Assembly (NCBI RefSeq): GCF_016775155.1
Contig: NZ_JAEUGD010000066.1
Span: forward strand, 188,763-252,762
Source of the DNA: Fulvivirga marina
GTDB lineage: Bacteria; Bacteroidota; Bacteroidia; Cytophagales; Cyclobacteriaceae
Length of the DNA stretch: 64,000 nt
Reading direction: 5' to 3'
Positions 43,340 to 52,380 of this stretch are shown piece by piece; position 1 is the first letter of the stretch, and the number at the start of each line of letters is the position of its first letter. The notes under the pieces are model-generated. The model was not told the origin of the DNA, did not search any database, and was given only the letters and a program-made list of their open reading frames with translations. The position numbers and the translations under genes are program-made.

Positions 43340-43353
43340 CGCAATCGTTTTCG
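43340..43353 (+). promoter_or_regulatory. Possible LacI-family operator before glucan operon
   Basis: CGCAATCGTTTTCG resembles the CG-centred half-palindromic operators (CGnAAnCGnTTnCG) of LacI/GalR regulators such as MalR. It is 113 bases before the alpha-glucosidase start, a position that suits control of the glucan operon. No LacI gene is in the window. Confidence 0.35.
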
Positions 43354-43465
43354 GTACTTTTTTGGTCCAAACGGTCGATTCGTAAGGAATAATGTCTTTA
43401 ATTCGTCTGAATTACAGTCACTAAAAGGCCGGATTTTTGGCTTTTTTTTAACTAACTTTAGATAA

Positions 43466-45886
43466 ATGATAGTATCTCAATCATCATCAAAAACCAACCT
43501 TAACAACAGCTTGGATAACCTGATTCAGTTTGAAGAAAAGTATAATGGTATAGAGGGAAAAACTGGCAGTTATCAGTTTCGTGTTCTTGTTTATTCAGCA
43601 AATATAATCCGCGTCCATATCACTGCTAATGAGAAATTTGACGAGCAATCATATGCAGTTATAGCCAAACCGGAATTTGAGGATTTCAATCTTGAAGATG
43701 CTACAAATCATTTGATACTTAAAACCAGTGCAATAAATCTTAAAATAGATAAGCACCCTGTACGCTTTTCTTTTTATGACAAACACGGGAATATCATTAA
43801 CGAAGACGAGACCTTTGGTACTTCATGGATTGGGGAACAGGTTACAACTTACAAAAAACTGCAAAACGGTGAGCGTTTTATTGGTCTTGGAGAAAAGACG
43901 GGACCTTTAGACCGAAGAGGACATGGCTACCAACATTGGAATACTGACAGCTTTGCATATGATCCTGAAAGTGACCCATTATACTGCTCCACGCCATTTT
44001 ATATGGGCTTACATAACAAACTTGCTTACGGCATTTTCCTTGATAATTCTCATAAATCGCACTTTAACTTTGGCGCTTCAAATGACAGGTTTTCGAGCTT
44101 TTCGGCTGACAGCGGCGATATGAACTATTATTTTATTTACCACGACTCAGTGGATGAGATAATACAATCATACACTTACCTGACAGGCAGAATGTCAGTG
44201 CCTCCTATGTGGAGTATCGGCTACCAACAGTGCAGGTACAGCTATTACCCTGACAAAGAAGCTTTAACAGTAGCTCAAACTTTTAGAGATAAAGATATCC
44301 CAGCCGATGTAATTGTTTTTGATATCCACTATATGGAAGACTACAAAATCTTCACCTGGGACAAAGTAAAGTTTGCCAACCCTGAAAAAATGATCGCTCA
44401 GCTTAGAGAATTAGGATTTCATATAGTGGTCATGTGCGACCCTGGTATTAAGATCGAAAAGGGATATGAGGCTTATGAAGACGGTAAAGAGAATGATGTT
44501 TTCCTCAAATACCCTGATGGCAGCTATTACTCTGGTGCAGTATGGCCCGGCTGGTGTCATTTCCCTGATTTCACCAATCCAAAAACCAGAGTTTGGTGGG
44601 GAGATAAATTAAAAGGATATGTCGAAATGGGTGTCCATGGCTTCTGGAATGATATGAATGAAATTGCCACTTGGGGGCAAATGATGCCTGAACTGATTGA
44701 GTTCGACTTTGAGGGTAGCAAAGGAACCACAAGAAAAGGTCGTAACCTATATGGGATGCAGATGGCCAAAAGTACTTTCGAAGGAGCCAAACATCACCTT
44801 AACGGCAAAAGACCTTTTAACCTTACCCGTGCAGGCTTCTCGGGTGTACAGCGATATTCTGCGGTATGGACAGGCGACAATGTCGCTAATGATGAGCACA
44901 TGCTTGTAGGTGTAAGACTGGTAAATAGTATGGGGCTGACTGGTATTGCATTCGCCGGTTATGATGTCGGCGGTTTTGTAGGAAACTCCAGTGAGCACTT
45001 GTTTGCCAGATGGGTACAATTAGGTGCCTTCTCTCCTTTCTTCAGAGGTCATAGCATGATCAACAGCCGCGATTCGGAGCCTTGGGCATACGGTGAAGAA
45101 GTAGAAGAAATTTCAAGAAATTATATCAGGTTGCGCTACAAGTTAATGCCATATATTTACAGTGCCTTTTTTGAAGCTGCTAAGACCGGCACACCCATAG
45201 CCAGAAGCCTTGCTATTGATTATAGTCATGATGATATGATTTATGATGAGCGTTATCACAATCAGTATATGTTTGGGAAAAACATACTTGTTGCCCCTGT
45301 AGAAAGCACAAAGCACCTGACAAAGGTTTATTTACCTGAAGGAGATTGGTATGAATTCTTTACTGATCAACATTACCATGGCAAACAGGAGATTATTGCG
45401 GAGTGCCCAATTGAACGTTTACCTTTATTCGTAAAGGCCTCATCAATAATACCAATAAGTCCACAAGCAAGCTATAATACCACAAACCTGGGTGATACCT
45501 TGGAGTTTCATATCTACGCCGGCAAAAAAGCTGCGATCTACACTTATTACGAAGATGACGGGGACTCCTACGAATATGAGGAAGGCAATTATTACAAACG
45601 TACAATACAGTATGATCCGAAAGACTCATCTATCAAAATATCTAAAGTGGAAGGGGCTTTCAATTCACGATTTAAAAACATCAAAGTATGTCTTCATGGC
45701 TTTGAACTTGCTCCAATCTCAATAGATGGCAAGGTTATAGCAACTGAAACATATGATTATCAGTTCGTATTACCTATTTCCAACTTTGATCCTATTTACA
45801 CTGAACCAAACACCAAGCTTGTGGTAAAAGATCTTAAAGTCCTTTCCATTGAGAACAGCAACGATGAAGTAGTAATCAAATGGTAA
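43466..45886 (+). CDS. Alpha-glucosidase, glycoside hydrolase family 31
   Basis: An 806-residue GH31 enzyme releasing glucose from the non-reducing ends of alpha-glucans. N-terminal beta-sandwich to about 240, catalytic barrel 245-600 with nucleophile Asp396 in GFWNDMNE and acid/base Asp471 in VWTGDN, then two beta domains including a DUF5110-like one. No signal peptide is seen, so it is probably cytoplasmic and acts on imported oligosaccharides. First gene of an operon with GH13 and an MFS permease (gap 44 bases). Confidence 0.93.
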   Translation: MIVSQSSSKTNLNNSLDNLIQFEEKYNGIEGKTGSYQFRVLVYSANIIRVHITANEKFDEQSYAVIAKPEFEDFNLEDATNHLILKTSAINLKIDKHPVRFSFYDKHGNIINEDETFGTSWIGEQVTTYKKLQNGERFIGLGEKTGPLDRRGHGYQHWNTDSFAYDPESDPLYCSTPFYMGLHNKLAYGIFLDNSHKSHFNFGASNDRFSSFSADSGDMNYYFIYHDSVDEIIQSYTYLTGRMSVPPMWSIGYQQCRYSYYPDKEALTVAQTFRDKDIPADVIVFDIHYMEDYKIFTWDKVKFANPEKMIAQLRELGFHIVVMCDPGIKIEKGYEAYEDGKENDVFLKYPDGSYYSGAVWPGWCHFPDFTNPKTRVWWGDKLKGYVEMGVHGFWNDMNEIATWGQMMPELIEFDFEGSKGTTRKGRNLYGMQMAKSTFEGAKHHLNGKRPFNLTRAGFSGVQRYSAVWTGDNVANDEHMLVGVRLVNSMGLTGIAFAGYDVGGFVGNSSEHLFARWVQLGAFSPFFRGHSMINSRDSEPWAYGEEVEEISRNYIRLRYKLMPYIYSAFFEAAKTGTPIARSLAIDYSHDDMIYDERYHNQYMFGKNILVAPVESTKHLTKVYLPEGDWYEFFTDQHYHGKQEIIAECPIERLPLFVKASSIIPISPQASYNTTNLGDTLEFHIYAGKKAAIYTYYEDDGDSYEYEEGNYYKRTIQYDPKDSSIKISKVEGAFNSRFKNIKVCLHGFELAPISIDGKVIATETYDYQFVLPISNFDPIYTEPNTKLVVKDLKVLSIENSNDEVVIKW

Positions 45887-45930
45887 GAAACTGATTTCCA
45901 AATCACTTATTTAACCTATCCAATCCTACT

Positions 45931-47295
45931 ATGAAGAAGTATAGCATCTATTTTCTTACCCTTGTCTTGGCAGGCATTTACGCATGTACACCTGCAGAAG
46001 GTAGTAAAGAAGAAGAAAAAGCCAAGGCCACTAAAGAAGAAGTCACTTTTCCTGAGTTGGCTGGTAATATGACGATATACGAAGTTAACATTCGCCAATT
46101 CACTCCTGAAGGCACTTTTAAAGCCTTTAATGAACACTTACCAAGATTAAAAGAATTAGGAACTGAAATTCTATGGCTTATGCCTATACAGCCAATTGGT
46201 GAGAAAAATAGGAAAGGCAGCCTGGGCAGTTACTACTCTATAAAAGATTATAAAGCTGTCAACCCTGAATTTGGCACATTAGAAGATTTTAAGACTACCG
46301 TTGATAAAGCCCATGAACTTGGAATGTATGTTATACTTGATTGGGTACCTAACCACACCGCCTGGGACCACCCATGGATCAAAGGACATCCGGAATATTA
46401 TGCAAAAGATAGTCTCGGAAATATTACCTATGAAGCAGATTGGACTGATATTGCTTTACTAGACCACTCTAATGCAGAAACCAGGAAGGAAATGATTGAT
46501 GCCATGAAGTTCTGGATTGATGAAACAGATATTGATGGTTTCAGGTGCGATCATGCTGGTCATGAAATACCCCTTTACTTCTGGGAAGAAGCTACCGCAA
46601 CTCTAGATTCAATAAAAGATTTATTTTGGCTGGCCGAATGGGACGAACCCAGAATGCATATGGAATTGGACGTTACCTACAACTGGAGTATACTGCATGC
46701 AACTGAAAGCGTTGCCAAAGGAGAGCATTCAGCCGATGAACTGTATGAGTCTATAGAAAAGGATCTTGCTCATTACGGACATAGCCCTTTCAGACTACTA
46801 ATGACTACCAATCACGATGAAAATGCCTGGGCAGGAACCGTATTTGAGCGATATGGAGAAGGTCACAAAGCCTTTGCGGTCTTTACTTTCACAGTTTATG
46901 GAATACCTATGATCTATAGTGGTCAGGAAGTTGGCCTGGACAAAAGACTGGCATTCTTTGAAAAAGACAGTATTAGCTGGAACGATGAAAACGGCTTAAC
47001 TGACTTTTATAAAAAACTTGTAAAACTGAGAAAAGACAATGCTGCGTTATGGAGTGGTCATTACGGGGGCATGCCAGAAAAGATCAATTCTAATAATGAG
47101 AACATATTAGTATATAGCAGAAAAAAGGACAACAACCAAGTTCTGGTTATCCTCAATCTCAGCAACAAACCACAGAAAATAGAACTGAGCCCTGAGCTAT
47201 CAGGGGAATATGAGAACTACATGACCAATGAGCAGATTGATCTCACCAGCCTTAAATCTTTAAAACCTTACGAATACATTGTAATTGTTAAATAA
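45931..47295 (+). CDS. Alpha-amylase family (GH13) lipoprotein
   Basis: A 454-residue enzyme hydrolysing alpha-1,4 glucans. Lipoprotein signal (IYAC, Cys19); GH13 barrel with all four conserved regions: DWVPNHT (137-143), GFRCDHAGH (203-211, nucleophile Asp207), LAEWDE (acid/base Glu236) and TNHDEN (Asp296). A short C-terminal beta domain follows. Anchored in the envelope, it would cut malto-oligosaccharides for uptake by the MFS transporter next in the operon and digestion by the GH31 enzyme. Confidence 0.92.
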   Translation: MKKYSIYFLTLVLAGIYACTPAEGSKEEEKAKATKEEVTFPELAGNMTIYEVNIRQFTPEGTFKAFNEHLPRLKELGTEILWLMPIQPIGEKNRKGSLGSYYSIKDYKAVNPEFGTLEDFKTTVDKAHELGMYVILDWVPNHTAWDHPWIKGHPEYYAKDSLGNITYEADWTDIALLDHSNAETRKEMIDAMKFWIDETDIDGFRCDHAGHEIPLYFWEEATATLDSIKDLFWLAEWDEPRMHMELDVTYNWSILHATESVAKGEHSADELYESIEKDLAHYGHSPFRLLMTTNHDENAWAGTVFERYGEGHKAFAVFTFTVYGIPMIYSGQEVGLDKRLAFFEKDSISWNDENGLTDFYKKLVKLRKDNAALWSGHYGGMPEKINSNNENILVYSRKKDNNQVLVILNLSNKPQKIELSPELSGEYENYMTNEQIDLTSLKSLKPYEYIVIVK

Positions 47296-47300
47296 TATGA

Positions 47301-47337
47301 AAATCGCCTTTCTTGCCTAACGAGGAAGGCGATTTTT
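47301..47337 (+). terminator. Rho-independent terminator between amylase and MFS genes
   Basis: AAATCGCCTT (47301-47310) pairs with AAGGCGATTT (47326-47335), followed by T's. Lying within the glucan cluster, it would reduce expression of the MFS gene or signal partial termination. Confidence 0.75.
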
Positions 47338-47362
47338 ATTTCAACCCTACCGATAAATAAAA

Positions 47363-48892
47363 ATGGAGAAGGTATCCCTTACATCTGAAAAACCGAAGTT
47401 AAGTTTTTGGCAGATCTGGAATATGAGCTTTGGATTTCTGGGTATCCAGTTTGGTTTTGCTCTACAGAATGCTAACACAAGCCGCATTTTTGAAACCTTA
47501 GGCGGTGACACTAAAAACCTGGCGTTTTACTGGCTGGCGGCACCAGTAACAGGCTTACTGGTACAACCATTGATAGGTTATTACAGCGATCGAACCTGGC
47601 ACCCAAAATGGGGACGAAGAAGACCATTTTTTGCAATTGGAGCTCTTTTAGCATCAATAGCTTTGATTATTATGCCTAACTCCCCTAGCCTATGGATCGC
47701 CATTGGCATGCTCTGGATTATGGATGGTTCCATAAATATCAGCATGGAGCCATTCAGAGCATTTGTCGGAGATATGCTACCTCCGTCACAGCGCACTGCA
47801 GGTTTCGCAATGCAGAGTTTCTTTATTGGTATTGGTGCGGTGGTAGCTTCAGCATTACCGTGGATGTTCACCAATTGGGTCGGCCTATCCAACACAGCAG
47901 TTGCAGGAGAAATTCCCGAATCGGTAAAATGGTCATTCTATGTAGGCGCCTTTGCTTTTTTTGCTGCGGTAATGTGGACCGTGCTATCAACCAAGGAATA
48001 CCCTCCGGATAAAGAAGATATTAACCCTGAAAAAAAAGATGAGCCAATACAGATCAAATTTGCACCTGAAGTGTATATGAAAATAGGTCTTGCTCTTTTA
48101 GCAGTTGCTGCATTACTTACAATCTGGTTTTACACCCAACAATTAGACCCTCAACTATATGTGTTGTGCGGTGTTATTTCGGTTTTTGGTTTATCCTACT
48201 TCATAGCATCATTATTTATGAAGAAAAACTTATATCGCAACGGTTTTGTCCAAATAGTTCGAGATTTTCAAAATATGCCTAAAACCATGATCCAACTGGC
48301 CTTCGTCCAGTTCTTTTCTTGGTTTGCTCTCTTTGCCATGTGGATATATACAACATCAGCTGTTACCAGCCACATCTACCTGTCTACCGACACAACAAGC
48401 TTGGCCTATAACGAAGGGGCTGACTGGGTCTCCCTTCTTTTTAGTGGCTACAACGGTATAGCCGCTATTGCCGCACTTGTACTGCCTTACCTAGCCAAAT
48501 TGACCAGTCGCCGCATCACTCACCTTATGGCATTAACATGTGGTGGGCTCGGACTCATTTCTTTTTACTTCATTAGTGATCCCGACTGGTTGATCTTATC
48601 CATGGTAGGGGTTGGCATAGCCTGGGCAAGTATACTATCAGTACCTTATGCTATGCTTTCCTCAGCACTCCCTGCAAAGAAAATGGGTTACTATATGGGT
48701 ATCTTTAATTTCTTTATTGTGATCCCTCAAATTGTTGCGGCCAGTGTACTGGGATTCATGATCTCAACCTTCTTCGACAGTGAGTTTATTTATGCGCTGA
48801 TCATTGGAGGGATTTCTATGATACTTGCAGGTTTGCTTTGCCTGGGTGTTAACGATGAAGACGAGGTATCAATGAAAGAAAATGCTATCTAA
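47363..48892 (+). CDS. MFS transporter, glycoside/maltose permease type
   Basis: A 509-residue inner-membrane permease with 12 helices and the MFS loop motif GYYSDRTWHPKWGRRRPF (about 72-89), typical of the glycoside-pentoside-hexuronide / SLC45 sucrose-maltose group. A large cytoplasmic loop lies around 215-235. It follows GH31 and GH13 genes in the same direction, so its substrate is probably maltose or malto-oligosaccharides. Confidence 0.87.
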   Translation: MEKVSLTSEKPKLSFWQIWNMSFGFLGIQFGFALQNANTSRIFETLGGDTKNLAFYWLAAPVTGLLVQPLIGYYSDRTWHPKWGRRRPFFAIGALLASIALIIMPNSPSLWIAIGMLWIMDGSINISMEPFRAFVGDMLPPSQRTAGFAMQSFFIGIGAVVASALPWMFTNWVGLSNTAVAGEIPESVKWSFYVGAFAFFAAVMWTVLSTKEYPPDKEDINPEKKDEPIQIKFAPEVYMKIGLALLAVAALLTIWFYTQQLDPQLYVLCGVISVFGLSYFIASLFMKKNLYRNGFVQIVRDFQNMPKTMIQLAFVQFFSWFALFAMWIYTTSAVTSHIYLSTDTTSLAYNEGADWVSLLFSGYNGIAAIAALVLPYLAKLTSRRITHLMALTCGGLGLISFYFISDPDWLILSMVGVGIAWASILSVPYAMLSSALPAKKMGYYMGIFNFFIVIPQIVAASVLGFMISTFFDSEFIYALIIGGISMILAGLLCLGVNDEDEVSMKENAI

Positions 48893-49060
48893 GTAATAGC
48901 TATAATTTGTAGCGGTAAATCATGCTAAGACTTTATAATTTGGCATCAATTATGTTTATTGCAGCACTTATTGGTCATAGCATATAGAACATATTTGAAT
49001 AGTTGCTTGTGAGCTTAATAGCCAAAGCAGTTCTGTATGCAGCTGGAAACTTACTTGCAT

Positions 49061-50203
49061 ATGAAAAAAATTTACTTTTTATTATTACTATTTGCTCCTC
49101 TTTTACTAACCGACTGTACATCTGGCAAGAAGGCATTCGAACAAGGAGATTATTACCAAGCTGTTTTAAAGGCTGTTAACAGGTTACGCCAAAAACCTGA
49201 TCATAAAAAGTCCAAAGAGACCTTGCGAAGAGGGTATCCACTGGCACTGGAAACTATCGAAAACAGCGCCAGTAATAGCCTGGCCAGCAATGCTCCCTTC
49301 AAGTACCGCGATGCACTTCGAAAATACCAGCAAGTCAACGTTATGTATGAAGAGATCAGAAGATCTCCTGGAGCACTAAGGGTAATTCATAACCCTAAAA
49401 ACTACTACGATAAGCTGCCTGAACTTAAAGAAAGAGCTGCAAATGAAAGCTATGAAGCAGGTATAACCGCATTAAATCGGCAAACCCGTGAAGATGCAAA
49501 AACAGCCTACTTTCTTTTTAAAGATGTACAAGACTATGTACCGGGATACAAAGATGTATTGAATAAAATAGAAGAAGCTCATTTTATTGCCACACTTAAA
49601 GTAGTAGTGGAGCAAATACCTGTTCATTCAAGGTTCAGGCTAAGTGCAGCCTTTTTTCAGGATAAAATCGAAGAATACCTCCACTCACAGTACAGAAGCA
49701 ATCAATTTGTAAGGTTCTATACTCCTCTTGAGGCAGATAAAGAGAAGCTGCCTTATGTAGATCAATATCTCAGGTTGGAATTTGATGAGTTTACTGTGGG
49801 GGAAACACATGTAATTAAAGAAACAGAAACTTTTAGCAGGGATAGTGTAAAGGTTGGCTCAGTGGAAGTTGATGGAGAAAAAATAGATGCTTATGGAACG
49901 GTAACAGCAAAACTTACAACATGGAAAAAAGAGGTAATCTCCAAAGGCATCTTCAGCATGCGGGTTTTTGATGCCCAATCCGATGCAGTGCTTAGCCATA
50001 AAAAATTCAATGGTGAATTTGTATGGTTCTCCAAATGGGGCACGTTTAGCGGCGACGATAGAGCACTTAGCAAAGATCAATTAGATATTTGCAACAACTC
50101 AGAGGTCCCTCCGCCCCCTCCTCAGGATATGTTTATAGAATTTACCAAACCCATTTATGATCAACTGACATCAGCTGTCAACTCATTTTACTCCCGATAT
50201 TAG
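49061..50203 (+). CDS. Lipoprotein of unknown function
   Basis: A 380-residue lipoprotein (MKKIYFLLLLFAPLLLTDC, lipidated Cys19). The mature N-terminus has TPR-like helices (KAFEQGDYYQAVLKAVNRL); the C-terminal half is a mixed beta domain with no recognised family. The frame opens eight codons earlier, but the ATG at 49061 begins the signal peptide. Ends at a strong terminator. Probably an envelope assembly or stress factor; function not inferable. Confidence 0.65.
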   Translation: MKKIYFLLLLFAPLLLTDCTSGKKAFEQGDYYQAVLKAVNRLRQKPDHKKSKETLRRGYPLALETIENSASNSLASNAPFKYRDALRKYQQVNVMYEEIRRSPGALRVIHNPKNYYDKLPELKERAANESYEAGITALNRQTREDAKTAYFLFKDVQDYVPGYKDVLNKIEEAHFIATLKVVVEQIPVHSRFRLSAAFFQDKIEEYLHSQYRSNQFVRFYTPLEADKEKLPYVDQYLRLEFDEFTVGETHVIKETETFSRDSVKVGSVEVDGEKIDAYGTVTAKLTTWKKEVISKGIFSMRVFDAQSDAVLSHKKFNGEFVWFSKWGTFSGDDRALSKDQLDICNNSEVPPPPPQDMFIEFTKPIYDQLTSAVNSFYSRY

Positions 50204-50222
50204 GGGGCTACTCATAAAATAA

Positions 50223-50255
50223 AAAAAAGGCTTCGGGGTTCCCGAAGCCTTTTTT
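50223..50255. terminator. Bidirectional rho-independent terminator
   Basis: AAAAAAGGCTTCGGG and CCCGAAGCCTTTTTT form an almost perfect hairpin with a 3-base loop, with A/T runs on both sides. It serves the convergent lipoprotein and RNA-helicase genes. Confidence 0.9.
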
Positions 50256-50265
50256 GTCATATCTA

Positions 50266-51486
50266 TCAGTTTTTCTTTTTGAAACTTTTTCTAGGCTTTC
50301 TTGGTCTTCCATACCCACCGTTTCGCCTTTTCTTGGGTTGGTATACCGGAGCTTCTCCAAGTGACTCTGGAACTTTCCCTTTAGGTACTGGAGCTCCTAA
50401 GAGTTCTTCGATGCTTAGAAACTTACTCTGTTCCTTTTCATTAATAAATGTAAAAGCCACTCCTTTTGAAGCTGCTCGTGCCGTTCTTCCAATACGATGA
50501 ATATAATCTTCACCATCATTAGGAACATCATAGTTAATCACCAATTCAATATCCTCGATATCTATACCACGTGACATGATGTCTGTGGCTACCAATATAT
50601 TGAGTTTTCTGTTTTTGAAATCTCTTAGTACCTGCTCCCTTTCATTTTGATCAAGATCTGAATGTATATCTTCAGCTTTAAAACCGAGTCCCTTTAACTC
50701 TTTTGCTAACTGCTTAGCACTACTTTTTGTACTACAAAACACAATAACACTCTGTAGTTTTTTTGCCTGAAGCAAATATTTGGCAAGGGGTATCTTTTGA
50801 CTATCGTATACAGCAAAGGCTACCTGTAAAATGCGTTCAGCTGGTTTGGACACCGCGATGTTAATTTCAACAGGATCGGCCAGTATCTTCTTTGCAAGCT
50901 CTCTGATTTTTGGGGGCATGGTAGCCGAAAACAGCAGGTTTTGACGCTGCTTCGGAAGATGAGATATGATCTTCATCAGGTCATCATAAAATCCCATATC
51001 CAGCATACGATCTGCTTCATCAAGAATGAGATGTTGAAGGGCATCGACCTTCACATAGCCCATATTAAGGTGTGCAATCAAGCGTCCAGGAGTACCTACT
51101 ATTACATCCGCACCTTCGGAAAGTGCCTGTTTCTCTCGAGTAAAGGAACTTCCGTCGCTCCCTCCATAAACCGCTATGGAGCTTACAGATGTAAAATACG
51201 ACAGTCCTTCCATCTGCTGGTCAATCTGAACAGCCAGTTCCCTCGTGGGCACAATGATCAATGCTTTTATATGATTGTCATCTTGCTCTTTTGACAATAT
51301 CTGATGGATGACAGGCAGTAAGAAAGCTGCCGTTTTGCCCGTACCTGTCTGGGCTGAGGCAATCATATCTTTGCCACTTAATATTTCCGGAATTGCCTGC
51401 TCCTGAACCGGAGTAGCATTCTCAAAACCGATGGCCTCAATCCCCTCTAAAAGGCGATTGTCCAGGCCCAAATCTTTAAATTTCAA
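50266..51486 (-). CDS. DEAD-box RNA helicase, RhlE-type
   Basis: A 406-residue ATP-dependent RNA helicase. Motifs: Q-motif GFENATPVQ (20-28), AQTGTGKT (45-52), PTREL (80-84), TPGR (132-135), DEAD (156-159), SAT near 190 and HRIGRTARA near 340. The C-terminal tail (KRRNGGYGRPRKPRKSFKKKN) is short and very basic, binding RNA, as in RhlE-type helicases that work in ribosome assembly and cold adaptation. Cytoplasmic. Single gene. Confidence 0.93.
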   Translation of the reverse strand: MKFKDLGLDNRLLEGIEAIGFENATPVQEQAIPEILSGKDMIASAQTGTGKTAAFLLPVIHQILSKEQDDNHIKALIIVPTRELAVQIDQQMEGLSYFTSVSSIAVYGGSDGSSFTREKQALSEGADVIVGTPGRLIAHLNMGYVKVDALQHLILDEADRMLDMGFYDDLMKIISHLPKQRQNLLFSATMPPKIRELAKKILADPVEINIAVSKPAERILQVAFAVYDSQKIPLAKYLLQAKKLQSVIVFCSTKSSAKQLAKELKGLGFKAEDIHSDLDQNEREQVLRDFKNRKLNILVATDIMSRGIDIEDIELVINYDVPNDGEDYIHRIGRTARAASKGVAFTFINEKEQSKFLSIEELLGAPVPKGKVPESLGEAPVYQPKKRRNGGYGRPRKPRKSFKKKN

Positions 51487-51653
51487 TATTTACTTTATTT
51501 AAAGTCAACAGCACCAATTACTTCGCAGTACTTCCCAATAGCTGAGAGTATCTTCATTTTGCGCAAGATACTCAAATTTATTACATAATCGTTGTAACAA
51601 AATATTATCATTGCACTGTAATTACAAATTATATCAACAAAAAAATCCACTTC

Positions 51654-52310
51654 ATGTTTAAACAACTCATTTTTGATTGCGATGGCGTACTAGTAGATAC
51701 AGAAATAATAGCTGCTGAGGTCATGACTAAGGCTTTTACACAATTCGACATTCACATCACTGTTGAGGAGTATTTAACCACTTACACAGGAAAAACCATT
51801 TCGTCCATATTCAATTCATTATTATCTCCAGAGCAACTTCAAAACATAAGTCTGAAAGATTTTACTCATCAATGTGATGTTGATATTTATAACCAGTTAA
51901 GACCTGTAAAGGGTATGCAGAAAGTGGTAAGATCCTTACCATTTCCTAAAGCAGTTGTATCAAACAGTAGCTTATGGCAAGTAAAAAAGGCTGTTAAACA
52001 TATTGGTCTGGAGGATATTTTTAATGAACGACTCTTCTCTTCTGAAATGGTATCTAACCCAAAGCCATTTCCTGACATTTATCTCCACGCAGCCAAAAAC
52101 CTGGGTATTAGCCCCGAACTGTGTCTGGTAGTTGAAGACAGCAAAAGTGGTGTTAAAGCTGCCGTTGAAGCCGGCATGACTGTCATAGGCTTTACAGGAG
52201 CCAGCCATATACGTAATGGGCATGGAGAAATTTTACTTGAGATAGGGGCCAATCATGTAGCATCCAGTCCCGAAGAGTTAAATGCTCTTATTGAAAAACT
52301 AACCGCATAA
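51654..52310 (+). CDS. HAD-superfamily phosphatase (phosphoglucomutase-like)
   Basis: A 218-residue HAD enzyme, subfamily I: nucleophile Asp8 and acid Asp10 in FDCDGVLVDTE, helical cap 15-80, VVSNSS (motif II), Lys near 124 and VVEDSKSGVKAA (motif IV). Most like YieH/YniC sugar-phosphate phosphatases; the cap motif pattern could also suit beta-phosphoglucomutase, which would suit the nearby glucan genes. Specificity not certain. Confidence 0.85.
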   Translation: MFKQLIFDCDGVLVDTEIIAAEVMTKAFTQFDIHITVEEYLTTYTGKTISSIFNSLLSPEQLQNISLKDFTHQCDVDIYNQLRPVKGMQKVVRSLPFPKAVVSNSSLWQVKKAVKHIGLEDIFNERLFSSEMVSNPKPFPDIYLHAAKNLGISPELCLVVEDSKSGVKAAVEAGMTVIGFTGASHIRNGHGEILLEIGANHVASSPEELNALIEKLTA

Positions 52311-52312
52311 TA

Positions 52313-52343
52313 AAAAACCTTCCCCGATCAGGAGAAGGTTTTT
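52313..52343 (+). terminator. Rho-independent terminator
   Basis: AAAAACCTTC (52313-52322) pairs with GAAGGTTTTT (52334-52343); it lies directly behind the HAD gene and before the convergent sensor gene, and can act in both directions. Confidence 0.85.
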
Positions 52344-52380
52344 CATCACTTATTTATTTTGAGTTACCTCGTCCTCTCTC

